From RFSX01 sp965248155 (GTDB lineage Bacteria; Bacteroidota; Bacteroidia; Chitinophagales; Saprospiraceae), in NCBI GenBank assembly GCA_965248155.1, contig CBDFIO010000001.1, forward strand, positions 310,001 to 374,000: a stretch of 64,000 bases of DNA, in the 5' to 3' direction. Shown piece by piece: positions 35,864 through 43,997 of this stretch (the first letter of the stretch is position 1; each line of letters begins with the position of its first letter). The notes under the pieces were generated by a model, which was not told where the DNA came from, searched no databases, and saw nothing but the letters and a program-made list of their open reading frames with translations. The position numbers were made by a program, and so were the translations under genes.

Positions 35864-38800
35864 TCACTTATTGTCCACTTTGGTTTGAAGACCTACACTT
35901 TCTATATGACTATCAAAAAGTTCACCTGCTTGTATTGACCTTATCATGTTATTCAGTCTTCTTGCCCCTATTTCTTGTGTTCTCTTTTTACTAAATATTG
36001 CAACTGCCTCTCCTCGTTCTCCATACGCCGGTCTACCTTCTGACTGAAAACCCAAATATGTGTCATCATCTGAAGCATGCGAACCACCACCTAGAATCTC
36101 GACTCCTTCAGTACCTTTTCCGAATTTCTTTTTTACTAATTGGGCAGCTCTAACTTTTGAGAATATGTAAGAACCCCACATCGTTGCGATTGCTGGTATT
36201 GCAAATGGGAATCCTAATTGTGACCATATTGTTGTACTTGCAGTAATTAAATTGCTACTCTGTGAGATTGCATCCAGAATGATTTGTTGCTGTTGGGCTT
36301 TCTTTTGTTGTTCTAATGCTTTTTGCTGGTTCTTCCTGGCATCTTCTAATTCTTTTTGTCTAGTCGTAATCTTGTGAGCTTGATTCAAATTTCTTGCTTG
36401 CATTTCCGCAGCTAATGCTCTTTCAGCACTAGCTACTTCAGTATTTGCCTGTTGGACTCTTTGGGCTGCAATTTGAGCTTGAAAGTCGAATAATTGTTGA
36501 ATCTGACCTTTAGAAAAATTCACAGAGTCGTTTATTGCTTGCTTCTCATCCTCACCTACTTTTAATCCTAGTGCTGAGAAAATATCTCGCCCTTTAGGGT
36601 CGCCTTTTGATAATATTTCAATCTCTGCTGTTAAATTTGCTATGAGCCTTCTAATGCCTTTTGCTCTTGCAGAATCACCTTGACTTGTAGCTTCTAAAAA
36701 TTTAAGTTCGGCTTCAAGTCTTTTTTTTAAGAACTCTTTATGTAGTAAAGTTTTTTCTTCTTCTGTAGACTTAAAAGCACGAAGTTTAGCCCTCTCAAGT
36801 TCTTCCTCAAATTTCAATTCTCTTAAAGACTTGTTGAGTGCTAAGGTTTCGTTTTTAGTGACATTAGACCCTACACCTCCACCTTGTATTCCTGTTAAAC
36901 TTGGTAAATCTGGGATAATTGATTGATTAGATTTCAGCTTTCCAAATAACCTATCTACAAGTCTGTTAAATTCTACTTCATACCCCTTGTCGATGAGTTC
37001 TAATGCCCTTCTATTATCCCTGTGTTTAAATCTTAGTTTTTTGTATTTTAAATCTAAAAGTGCTAACTCTTTATCGTTTTTATCCTCAATACCATCAATT
37101 CTTAATTTGTCTAATTCTACTTCCTTTTTGAAGTTTTCCTCAATTAATTTTGACTCTTCAGTTCTTTTCTCATTATTCCTAACTTGAAGTGCGTCTTCTC
37201 TTTGTCTATTGATTAAATCAAAAGTTTTAGCTAGTCCATTTAATCGAAAATCAATATCCTCTATCTGTCTTTCGATTGGGTCACTAACACTGGAAAACGT
37301 CAATAGTGTTTGGTCTGTAACTTTTCTTCCCTGCTCTAATGCGACTCTTGCTGTCTCGAGTTTGTTTGTTAAAAGGTCAATTTCATTTAACTGCCTTGAT
37401 AAGTCTTCGACGGTTAATCTTCCTCCAATTCTGCCCACTAGTTTTTCTTCCAAACTTTCAATTTCCTCTAGAGTGGATTTTTCTATATCTAAATTAGATA
37501 GGTACTCTGGGTACAAATCATTAAGCTCCTTAATGGCGTCCTTTCTTGTTTTAGATTGCTTATTATAATTTTTTATAACAAAAAACAATCTCTCTGTCTG
37601 TGCAGTTGCACTATCAATTCTCTTCTCAAGACTAGATAGTTCTTCTTCAACCTCCTTTGCTCCTTCATCAAATAATGCTAATGCCCCAACAACGGCTATT
37701 ATAGAAGTAACAAGCAATCCCATAGGGTTTAAAGCCATTGCAGAATTTAGAGCCAATTGAGAAGCCGTTGCTGCTCTGGTGCTAAATGATAAAGCCCTGT
37801 TTGCAACAACTAGCCTAAAAGTGTTCGAAGTAAGTGCTTTAGCTAAGCTAGAAGTAGCAGCCAACACAAGCCTGTATCCTGCGTAAGCAGCCGTTAAAGT
37901 GATTATTGCTTTAGTTAAATTTAATAATGCTTTTGAGTTACGTTGAATAAAACCCAACACCCTTGATAGTCTTTCAAAAAAATCAGCAAACACATTGTTA
38001 GCTTCCAACTCTCTCACAAACTCTATCCAAGCATTACCAAATCTTTCTTGCGCTGCTGCAAGTGTGTTTATCCGGTCAACATTCTCAAGTCCAAAGGTCT
38101 TTTCGATTTCTTTAGCAAACTTAGGCAGTGCCGTTTCACTTAACACTTCTCCTCTTCGCAACATTCCGTCTAACTCTCCAACAGTCACATTTAATGCTTC
38201 TGCCATTATATTCATAGCTCCTGGAACTTTCTCACCTAGCTGCCTTCTTAATTCCTCGGTACTTACTTTTCCTTTAGATATGATTTGTTCAAGTGCTAAG
38301 AACACTTCTCTTGTGGATTGAGTATTTGACCTAAAACAGAAGATACTTTAGCGAAAGTTCCGAATATATCTTGAGTTTCTTTAACTGATAAGCTTGTAGC
38401 TTTGGTTGCAGCCCGAAACTTTGTATAAGCCTGAGTTGCTGTTAATAAATCAACTCCGAACGCCTTTGTTGTTTCACTTAAAAATTCTTGAGTTTGCGCA
38501 AGTTCTTTTTCGTCAGTAATTATCTTCTCAATAGCGAACGTTACTGCATCTAATTGTTTAGTAGTCCTGAAAATTGAATCAAATACCCTTTGAACTGCAT
38601 GGAACCCTAAGTAAATTCCTAATAATCGCTTTGCCGACGTAGCAAGCTTTGAAAAGGCAGTTCTAGTTCCTAAAGTTTCGGCTTTCTGCTTACGAAATTG
38701 TGCGGACAAACGCTTTGATTGAGCAGTTAATCTTTTTCCTTCTGCGGTCGCTTTTGCTTTCTCCGCACCCATTTTTCTTAACTGTAGTTGAATGCCTTTA

Positions 38801-39156
38801 ATTTTGGCCTCTAATCCATCTAATGAATCTTTTTCAGCTAACGTAGCCTTTGCTTGAAGCTTTTGTTCCTTCCTTAGTTGTCTCCTCTTTTCTTTTTCAA
38901 TCTCTATCTCTTTTCCAAGCTCAGATTTCTCTATTTTTAGGTTCTTGTGTTCGTTTGCTAGCTTTCTTACCGCGACAGCAGCTTCTTCTATTTGTTTCCC
39001 ATCTTTACTAGGACTAAAACCAGGTAGAGTAGTTTTTATTGATTTTAGACGTGTTTCAATTTCGGCAATATAATTATCTAATTTTTTTAGTTGATTAATT
39101 GCCTCATTAATCTTGCTGTCATCAAAAATATCATTCGTGTAAATGGGATTACTCAT
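35864..39156 (-). pseudogene. Phage tail tape-measure protein, frameshifted and cut by IS3 copy 2
   Basis: Two frames form one protein of about 1,090 residues. The first (39156-38296) is coiled coil (IETRLKSIKTTLPGF, EIEIEKEKRRQLRKEQ) leading into the tape-measure domain (FRAATKATSLSVKETQDIFG). The second resumes REVFLALEQIISKGKVSTEE with LRRQLGEKVPGAM and LPKFAKEIEKTFGLENV, then helices, a hydrophobic patch and long coiled coils. The coding strand has AAA where AAAA would keep the frame (plus-strand T run 38325-38327); restored, it reads VLGQNTQSTREVFLAL. The last 10 codons, after HIES, come from the IS, so the true C terminus is lost. Tape-measure proteins set tail length. Confidence 0.85.
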
Positions 39157-39168
39157 ATTAAAAACAAT

Positions 39169-39210
39169 TATAATATGTCAAGATAAAAAAATACTTGCAA
39201 CAATGTTGCA
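39169..39210 (-). promoter_or_regulatory. Candidate phage operator/promoter upstream of the tape-measure gene
   Basis: A 15-base palindrome TGCAACAATGTTGCA (39196-39210) lies 13 bases from TATAATATGTCAAG (39169-39182; complement CTTGACATATTATA). Both elements recur at 42698-42746 in front of the replication block. The pair sits 12-54 bases upstream of the tape-measure start. It is likely the binding site of an element-encoded regulator. Confidence 0.5.
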
Positions 39211-39224
39211 TTTGGGTTATATTT

Positions 39225-39578
39225 TTACAAAGATTCATAGTAATCTTCTGTGTAATTAGAGTGAACATAAATTCCATCTGATGAGCACTTCTTCTCTTTG
39301 TCTTCATGAATCTCGTCCCGAATCTGTCTTAGTACAAGCAAATATTCCGGATACTCCGATATGATTTTTTTTGTGTGCAGGATATTCACAGCATAGCCGA
39401 AAGCAATTAGATAGAATTGGAATCCATCCCAGGTTAATGGTGGGACGGGTAAATCGTATTTCTCAATGCCATAATCTTTTGAAAAGTCATTTACCCAATT
39501 TGCATTGTATCGCACGTAGTCACTAAACAATCTGAGCAAGTGTTTCGGTGACTCTACTTCTTTATACAATGTTCTCAT
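39225..39578 (-). CDS. Second gp3/TerS-like packaging protein (tentative)
   Basis: A 117-residue protein in the minus-strand phage block, 16 bases after dnaB. Its layout follows the other packaging protein at 33856: SPKHLLRLFSDYVRY (against SPKALLEAAFEYFKW), then PPLTWDGFQFYLIAFG (against YTLKGLCNYLKC), then VLRQIRDEIHEDKEKKCSSD (against VIKEIESIIYDQKFTGAAAG) and a similar end. Identity is low, so this is a structural analogy made by eye. It would suit a small terminase, which binds packaging sites. No other function suggests itself. Confidence 0.45.
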   Translation of the reverse strand: MRTLYKEVESPKHLLRLFSDYVRYNANWVNDFSKDYGIEKYDLPVPPLTWDGFQFYLIAFGYAVNILHTKKIISEYPEYLLVLRQIRDEIHEDKEKKCSSDGIYVHSNYTEDYYESL

Positions 39579-39594
39579 TTAAATATGATGTTTC

Positions 39595-40947
39595 TTAAAA
39601 AATTAATTCCTCTTCTTGCTCGTTTTGACTCTCAGTAAAATCAATTGGTTGAATATCTGATTCATTAAATTGTGATTGCATTGACTTTTGTTTGAATTTC
39701 CGCTTATCATATTCGAGATTTAAAAGCCCCCGCCTACCGTGCCTATTTTTGGCAATTATTAGCTCAACGCAATTGTCTCTATCGTTACCACTGTAATAAG
39801 AATCCCTATAAAGAAAAGACACAATATCAGCGTCTTGCTCTATGGCCCCCGACTCCCTTAAATCTGACAACTGTGGGCGCTTGTCACCTCCCCTTGTTTC
39901 AACAGAGCGGTTCAATTGTGATAGAGCCAGAACTGTAAGATTACAGTCTCCAGAAGAAGCCAAAAGCTTTATACTCCTTGATATTTTTTCAATTTGTGAG
40001 TTTCGGGTCATCCTGGTATCATCTGTTGTAATTAGTTGTAAATAGTCAATGACAACAAAATCAATACTGTATTTCATTTTTAAGAACCTTGAACATATGA
40101 CAATGTCTGTGATGCTTCTTTTATTATCATAAACAAATAGGGGGCAAGAATTTATCTCTTCATGAGCGTGTTCTATTTTTCTCAATTCAGCATCATTGAA
40201 ATTTCCAGTTCTTAAGCATTCAACATCAATGCCTGTCTTGATACAGACTAACGTATTTATTATCTGGGTTACAGACATCTCAAGGGAGTAGAATACTGAG
40301 GGAATTTTCTTTTCAATTGCAAATAAGATGAAGTTAAGTGCTAATGTTGTTTTGCCAAGTCCTGGTCTTGCGCCCAAAACTATAAGGTCGGTTCGCTGCC
40401 ATCCTCCGGTTAGGTCGTTCAATTTCTGAAAACCAGTATCTATACCTGAAAGCCCATTTGAACTCCTTGCATTCAATATCGTGTCTAGTGCTTCTCTTGT
40501 ATATTCAGATACATGACCTACACCAGAATCATCTGATTTCAGAAGTTCGCTTAGCCCGTCATTAACAAGAGAAATCACCTCTTCACTATTCTGGCTCTGA
40601 CCTATAGCTTGCTGTGCTTCTGTCAAAACTTGGACAACACCTTGCCTTAAGTTCTCCTCTGTTAAACATTCAATATGCTCTTGCAATTTAGCTGGGTTAG
40701 CATTTTGCACTAGTTCATTGAGTCGCTCAAAGGGAATTAGATGTTTGTCCTTTATAGAGTTCGCTAATAAAGGCAAGTCCAACTTTACACTCTTGGAGTA
40801 AGCTTCAGACAATGACTCATAAATGCTCCTATGTATCTCTTCTTTGAAAACGGACACGCTCAGTTTCCGGCAATGGTCGAAATAATACTTCTGGTTTAAT
40901 AAGAGTGAACCGATTATCGATTCTTCAATGACTTTTAAAGTACTCAT
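39595..40947 (-). CDS. Phage DnaB-like replicative helicase
   Basis: A 450-residue hexameric 5'-3' helicase of the DnaB family. Residues 1-105 are the N-terminal hairpin domain that contacts primase (ESIIGSLLLNQKYYF). The RecA core has Walker A GARPGLGKTTLALNF, Walker B IDFVVIDYLQLI, and the arginine-finger/DNA-loop region ALSQLNRSVETRGGDKRPQL then DLRESGAIEQDADIVSFLYR. All DnaB motifs appear intact. It overlaps the upstream wHTH gene by 4 bases (ATGA), so translation is coupled, and it is probably loaded by that protein. It would drive replication of the excised element. Confidence 0.95.
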   Translation of the reverse strand: MSTLKVIEESIIGSLLLNQKYYFDHCRKLSVSVFKEEIHRSIYESLSEAYSKSVKLDLPLLANSIKDKHLIPFERLNELVQNANPAKLQEHIECLTEENLRQGVVQVLTEAQQAIGQSQNSEEVISLVNDGLSELLKSDDSGVGHVSEYTREALDTILNARSSNGLSGIDTGFQKLNDLTGGWQRTDLIVLGARPGLGKTTLALNFILFAIEKKIPSVFYSLEMSVTQIINTLVCIKTGIDVECLRTGNFNDAELRKIEHAHEEINSCPLFVYDNKRSITDIVICSRFLKMKYSIDFVVIDYLQLITTDDTRMTRNSQIEKISRSIKLLASSGDCNLTVLALSQLNRSVETRGGDKRPQLSDLRESGAIEQDADIVSFLYRDSYYSGNDRDNCVELIIAKNRHGRRGLLNLEYDKRKFKQKSMQSQFNESDIQPIDFTESQNEQEEELIF

Positions 40948-41618
40948 AGGACTTGGTAATGAATATTGTTAATTAATAGAGGTTGTTCTTCTTCAACATC
41001 ATCCTTCCATCTTTCCCTATTTATAAATGTTGCAGGGTATGGTTGAAATTTATTATTCATTTCAAATTGTTTTAGATACTTAGGTAAGACTTCAAATAAT
41101 TCATTGACATCACTATTTGATAATTTGCTCCAAGCTTTCTCAGCTTTCTTCTTATCCTTCTTCTTATCGTATAAACCCCAAAACTTTTCAAATTGCGCAT
41201 TAATAGGTTTATTAATAGGTTTACTAATAGGTATAGGTTCGTTATTTTCACTACTTCGATTCGTTGTTTTAACAAATCCATTCGTTATTTTAACAAATGG
41301 CAGTTCCAAGTATTGACAACCTTCTTTGGTTAAAGCATACCATGTGGTCTTGTCATACCTTCTCTTGTTGTAATCTCCCTTTATCAATAACCTCCTATCA
41401 ATAAGATTATTAATTGCAGTCCTTATCTTCATATCACTCAAATAAGGATAAACTTCTCTTAAGCTCTTAATACTATTGTAAGTCCATGTATATCCATCAA
41501 AATTCTTTGAATCAATGTGGATGCTCTTACAATGCCAATGACCGAAATAATTCAGAAGTATTGCAGAATTAATACCTAACTCCACCGCATATTGAACTAT
41601 GAACGAGTGTGTTCTCAT
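40944..41618 (-). CDS. Phage replication initiator/helicase loader with winged helix
   Basis: A 224-residue protein with a two-part structure. An N-terminal winged-helix domain (about 1-100: TYNSIKSLREVYPYLSDMKI, AINNLIDRRLL, WYALTKEGCQYLEL) is joined by a polar linker to a C-terminal segment (NAQFEKFWGLYDKKKDKKKA to YPATFINRERWKDD). This C-terminal segment is the signature end of phage replication proteins of the DnaD/replisome-organiser kind. It probably binds the element's origin and recruits the DnaB helicase encoded directly downstream (4-base overlap). The family link is from the pattern and position. Confidence 0.75.
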   Translation of the reverse strand: MRTHSFIVQYAVELGINSAILLNYFGHWHCKSIHIDSKNFDGYTWTYNSIKSLREVYPYLSDMKIRTAINNLIDRRLLIKGDYNKRRYDKTTWYALTKEGCQYLELPFVKITNGFVKTTNRSSENNEPIPISKPINKPINAQFEKFWGLYDKKKDKKKAEKAWSKLSNSDVNELFEVLPKYLKQFEMNNKFQPYPATFINRERWKDDVEEEQPLLINNIHYQVL

Positions 41619-41854
41619 TAGGTTTCGTTAAGTTTCGAATAACTAATTCTTTCCAAAATCTTTCGCCTATATTCTTTTTCTGCTTCATATTCTTCCACTG
41701 TATTTGCTATTTCTAATCTGATGATGTTCATTCTATCTTCAGGCTTAGTGATGTGCCCCCAGGAATTATTGACAAACTCTTCTAATAACAGGAAAATGTT
41801 AACTTCTTTTTCTTCAATTATCCGCCCCGACTTTGAATACCTTATAGTTTTCAT
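41618..41854 (-). CDS. Small hypothetical protein in the replication block
   Basis: A 78-residue, charged protein without a family I recognise. Two amphipathic helices seem likely (EVNIFLLLEEFVNN and TVEEYEAEKEYRRKILER). It overlaps the genes on both sides by 1 and 4 bases, so it is a real, translationally coupled member of the replication operon. A role in replication or regulation is inferred only from position. Confidence 0.7.
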   Translation of the reverse strand: MKTIRYSKSGRIIEEKEVNIFLLLEEFVNNSWGHITKPEDRMNIIRLEIANTVEEYEAEKEYRRKILERISYSKLNET

Positions 41855-42201
41855 AATCCCAATTTTGTTTGGATAATCTCTGGGTCAGCAACTTTCAGAT
41901 AGTATGCTTGGCGCTTCATTAATTTACATTTCGACTTTACTTTACTTTCCAATAGCTTCTTTTCTAGGATAAGAATCTTAACGTACTGCGTAATACAGTT
42001 AATAGGATAACCAGATAGTTTGGCAGCCATTTGTCTAGTAACAGGATGACCGTATTCCTTGATTACAGTTAGTAATCTGTCACAGGCTCGACCTTGATTC
42101 CCATTTGCAATCTGATGATAAAAGGCAAGTTTTGAAGTTTCTCGCGGCTCCTGATTATGTCGAATAGTGCTATGTAATTTTGACTCAAATCTCTCCATCA
42201 T
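41851..42201 (-). CDS. Winged-helix DNA-binding protein
   Basis: A 116-residue protein. Residues 30-95 have a helix-turn-helix pattern (VIKEYGHPVTRQMAAKLSGY, then CITQYVKILILEKKLLE), where the second helix would read DNA and the following strands form the wing. The tail is basic. It overlaps its neighbours by 4 bases on each side (ATGA), placing it in the phage operon right after the excisionase-like gene. It could be a repressor, an activator or an origin-binding factor. No specific family is clear. Confidence 0.65.
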   Translation of the reverse strand: MMERFESKLHSTIRHNQEPRETSKLAFYHQIANGNQGRACDRLLTVIKEYGHPVTRQMAAKLSGYPINCITQYVKILILEKKLLESKVKSKCKLMKRQAYYLKVADPEIIQTKLGL

Positions 42202-42431
42202 TCTGGGATTTCAGATTTAGCTAAAATTTCAGTCTTTGAAGGAATGGTTTGAGATGTTAACCATTTGATGAAATCATCTTCATATACATAGACGAGCCTA
42301 GAACCTGGAGGCTTGAAGTGTCGAAACTGCCGCTCTGACACCGCTTTATACAATTTCGACATCGAAATAATATATCTGGAAGAAAGAGTTCTCAGAGAAA
42401 AGAGAATTTGATGGGAATGTATTTGGGACAT
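42198..42431 (-). CDS. Excisionase/AlpA-like helix-turn-helix protein
   Basis: A 77-residue MerR/excisionase-like protein. The central part ISMSKLYKAVSERQFRHFKP followed by PGSRLVYVYEDDFIKWL is the usual Bacteroidota form, in which a short helix-turn-helix meets a wing and a final helix. I choose ATG 42431; an ATG 27 codons upstream adds residues without similarity. First gene of the minus-strand phage operon and divergent from the small plus-strand gene at 42766, an arrangement typical of the lysis-lysogeny control region. Likely directs excision with the integrase, or controls the operon. Confidence 0.72.
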   Translation of the reverse strand: MSQIHSHQILFSLRTLSSRYIISMSKLYKAVSERQFRHFKPPGSRLVYVYEDDFIKWLTSQTIPSKTEILAKSEIPE

Positions 42432-42765
42432 GGATGTCGCGTTAATTTTTTTCAGTGTAAAAATATTGCGTTGTACCAGTCCCTTAGGTACGAAATGATG
42501 ACTAAAGGACATGTACAGCTTTTAGAAAAAACTAGATTAGTGACTATCCCTTAGTCGACTTTAATGTGTTTTCACTTTAGGAGTCACGAACGTCAATTCA
42601 GGTGAACCTTGAGTGTTTCAAGATTCACTTCTCGAATTGATGATTCCTCCGTCCTTTAGCGAAATCAAGAATTTATAAATTGAAGCATTTCTTTAAATGC
42701 AACAGCGTTGCAACAAATATATTACAATTTTTTATAATATGTCAAGTGTTAATAGATATTTTTTC
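42432..42765. promoter_or_regulatory. Divergent control region of the element
   Basis: This 334-base gap separates the minus-strand replication block from the plus-strand regulator remnant. It contains the palindrome TGCAACAGCGTTGCA at 42698-42712 and TATAATATGTCAAG at 42733-42746, both repeated at 39169-39210. The minus-strand reading CTTGACATATTATA would point toward the excisionase-like gene. Further short sequences are seen but I can assign nothing else. Confidence 0.5.
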
Positions 42766-43035
42766 ATGAAAATTGTTGTATTCCTAGAAATTCGAGTTAT
42801 TGAGCTTGAAAAGGAGATACTGATTGAGAAGGGAAAAGAATATATCTCAACATCAAATCAAACTAGTAATTCCACTTTATCCAAAATGGATAAACCGAAA
42901 TTACACAACACTCAAAAAGAAATGGCTAAAGAGATAGGTGTATCATTAGGAACTCTAGCACGAATGGAACAAATAGACAAACATGGTTCTGACGAGTTAA
43001 AGAGAAATATTAATGGCCGTAAATCTGATTATTAG
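42766..43035 (+). CDS. Remnant of a ParB/repressor-type DNA-binding protein
   Basis: About 89 codons. The second half, KPKLHNTQKEMAKEIGVSLG then TLARMEQIDKHGSDELKRNI, matches the helix-turn-helix segment of phage and plasmid regulators with ParB-like domains (typically HNTR-x-E-I-A-K-x-A-G-V-S-x-x-T-I). The usual larger N-terminal domain is missing, so it looks shortened. Start uncertain: ATG 42766 is chosen because ATG 42697 and 42739 lie inside the repeated operator elements. Its end overlaps the convergent beta-helix gene by 26 bases. It could still bind DNA as a small regulator. Confidence 0.5.
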   Translation: MKIVVFLEIRVIELEKEILIEKGKEYISTSNQTSNSTLSKMDKPKLHNTQKEMAKEIGVSLGTLARMEQIDKHGSDELKRNINGRKSDY

Positions 43036-43996
43036 TGCTAGAAGTGAAACACTGAGTAATGAAACCACAATTAACATTACTATTTAACATGATTTCATTG
43101 TTATTAGCAGGAACAGACGAATCACACAGTATACTTCTAGCACAATTTCCTCCTTGCTCGCATGATATGTTAATTAACCTATTATCATTATTAATACAAC
43201 CATTATTAGAGCTCATAATTATAGTTGCAGAGTTTTCACTTCGATTATGAAATATATTCTCTATTACACATCCTGATACTCCGTCCATTAAGATAGCTGC
43301 GTTTACATGGCTACTGAAAGTTGGAAATGGACACTCGTCAGGGTCATAAACACAACAATTAGTTTGACTTGGAACACAAGGGCTCCCTTCTCCACAATCT
43401 ATATCACCCACAGTTGCAACATCATTAAACATCAAATCAGAGATAAGAGTATTACATTGATTTCCAGAAATTTCTATTCCGTTTTCCCAAAAATTAAATC
43501 GGCTATCTGTTATGGTGACAGAGCTAGCTGAAGTAAGACATTCTGAATTTATTAATGAAATAGCAGTGTGCCCTCTTGAAGAGTCACAAGAAGATGGCTT
43601 GGTTACACCTTCGTAAGAATCAATAGATAATTCATCTATCTCACAATCTGTGCAATTACTTCCTATTTCTAAGCCAGGAGTATTGGCATCCGAACCTGTT
43701 AATTTGAGTCTTGAACTTGAAATAGATTCCCCTTTTATCTGGTTATTGTCTCCATCTAAATATCCACCCGGAGTTCCTCCAAGTATTAAAGTAGTTCCAG
43801 CAGGTATTCTGATTATATCATTACCTAGTAAAAAAATAGTTTCTAAACACTCAATAGTGATTCCCTCCTCAATACAGAAGGGAATGTTATTATCTAAAGC
43901 GTACTCTAGGTCATCACAGTCCTGAACGATTAATCCAATTTGACCATTCAATTGAAAACTCAATAGTATTGTTGTTAATAATAATAAATTCTTCAT
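43010..43996 (-). CDS. Secreted parallel beta-helix-type protein, copy A
   Basis: A 328-residue exported protein. The start is ATG 43996 (MKNLLLLTTILLSFQLNGQ), a clean signal peptide. The frame also extends 17 codons upstream into the preceding gene. The mature protein has short repeated strands with many Asn, Ser and Cys (SSRLKLTGSDANTPGLEIGS, SVTITDSRFNFWENGIEISG, SATIIMSSNNGC), the pattern of a right-handed parallel beta helix as in pectate lyases and phage tailspikes. No catalytic motif is recognised. It starts one base after the related gene upstream. The pair lies next to attR and looks like cargo of the element. Confidence 0.7.
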   Translation of the reverse strand: MKNLLLLTTILLSFQLNGQIGLIVQDCDDLEYALDNNIPFCIEEGITIECLETIFLLGNDIIRIPAGTTLILGGTPGGYLDGDNNQIKGESISSSRLKLTGSDANTPGLEIGSNCTDCEIDELSIDSYEGVTKPSSCDSSRGHTAISLINSECLTSASSVTITDSRFNFWENGIEISGNQCNTLISDLMFNDVATVGDIDCGEGSPCVPSQTNCCVYDPDECPFPTFSSHVNAAILMDGVSGCVIENIFHNRSENSATIIMSSNNGCINNDNRLINISCEQGGNCARSILCDSSVPANNNEIMLNSNVNCGFITQCFTSSTNNQIYGH

Positions 43997-43997
43997 T

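Larger units (their letters stand above)
34434..35897 (+). mobile_element. IS3-family insertion sequence, copy 2
   Basis: A 1464-base copy, inverted relative to copy 1 (29318-30781) and of equal length, with the same roughly 50-base imperfect inverted ends (TGTAAATCGTCAAATA ... and the complement TGTAGGTCTTCAAACC ...). Flanks are CTCC on the left and CTTT on the right, so there is no target duplication, and exchanging flanks with copy 1 does not produce one. Its left end cuts the gene after the packaging protein and its right end cuts the tape-measure gene. Confidence 0.92.

Noticed and set aside
29318..35897. Composite transposon made of two IS3 copies carrying the lipoprotein pair
   Set aside because: The outer ends have no common target duplication (GCAT and CTTT), and both IS copies cut phage genes whose partners are missing. 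Inversion and deletion explain the layout better than transposition as a unit.
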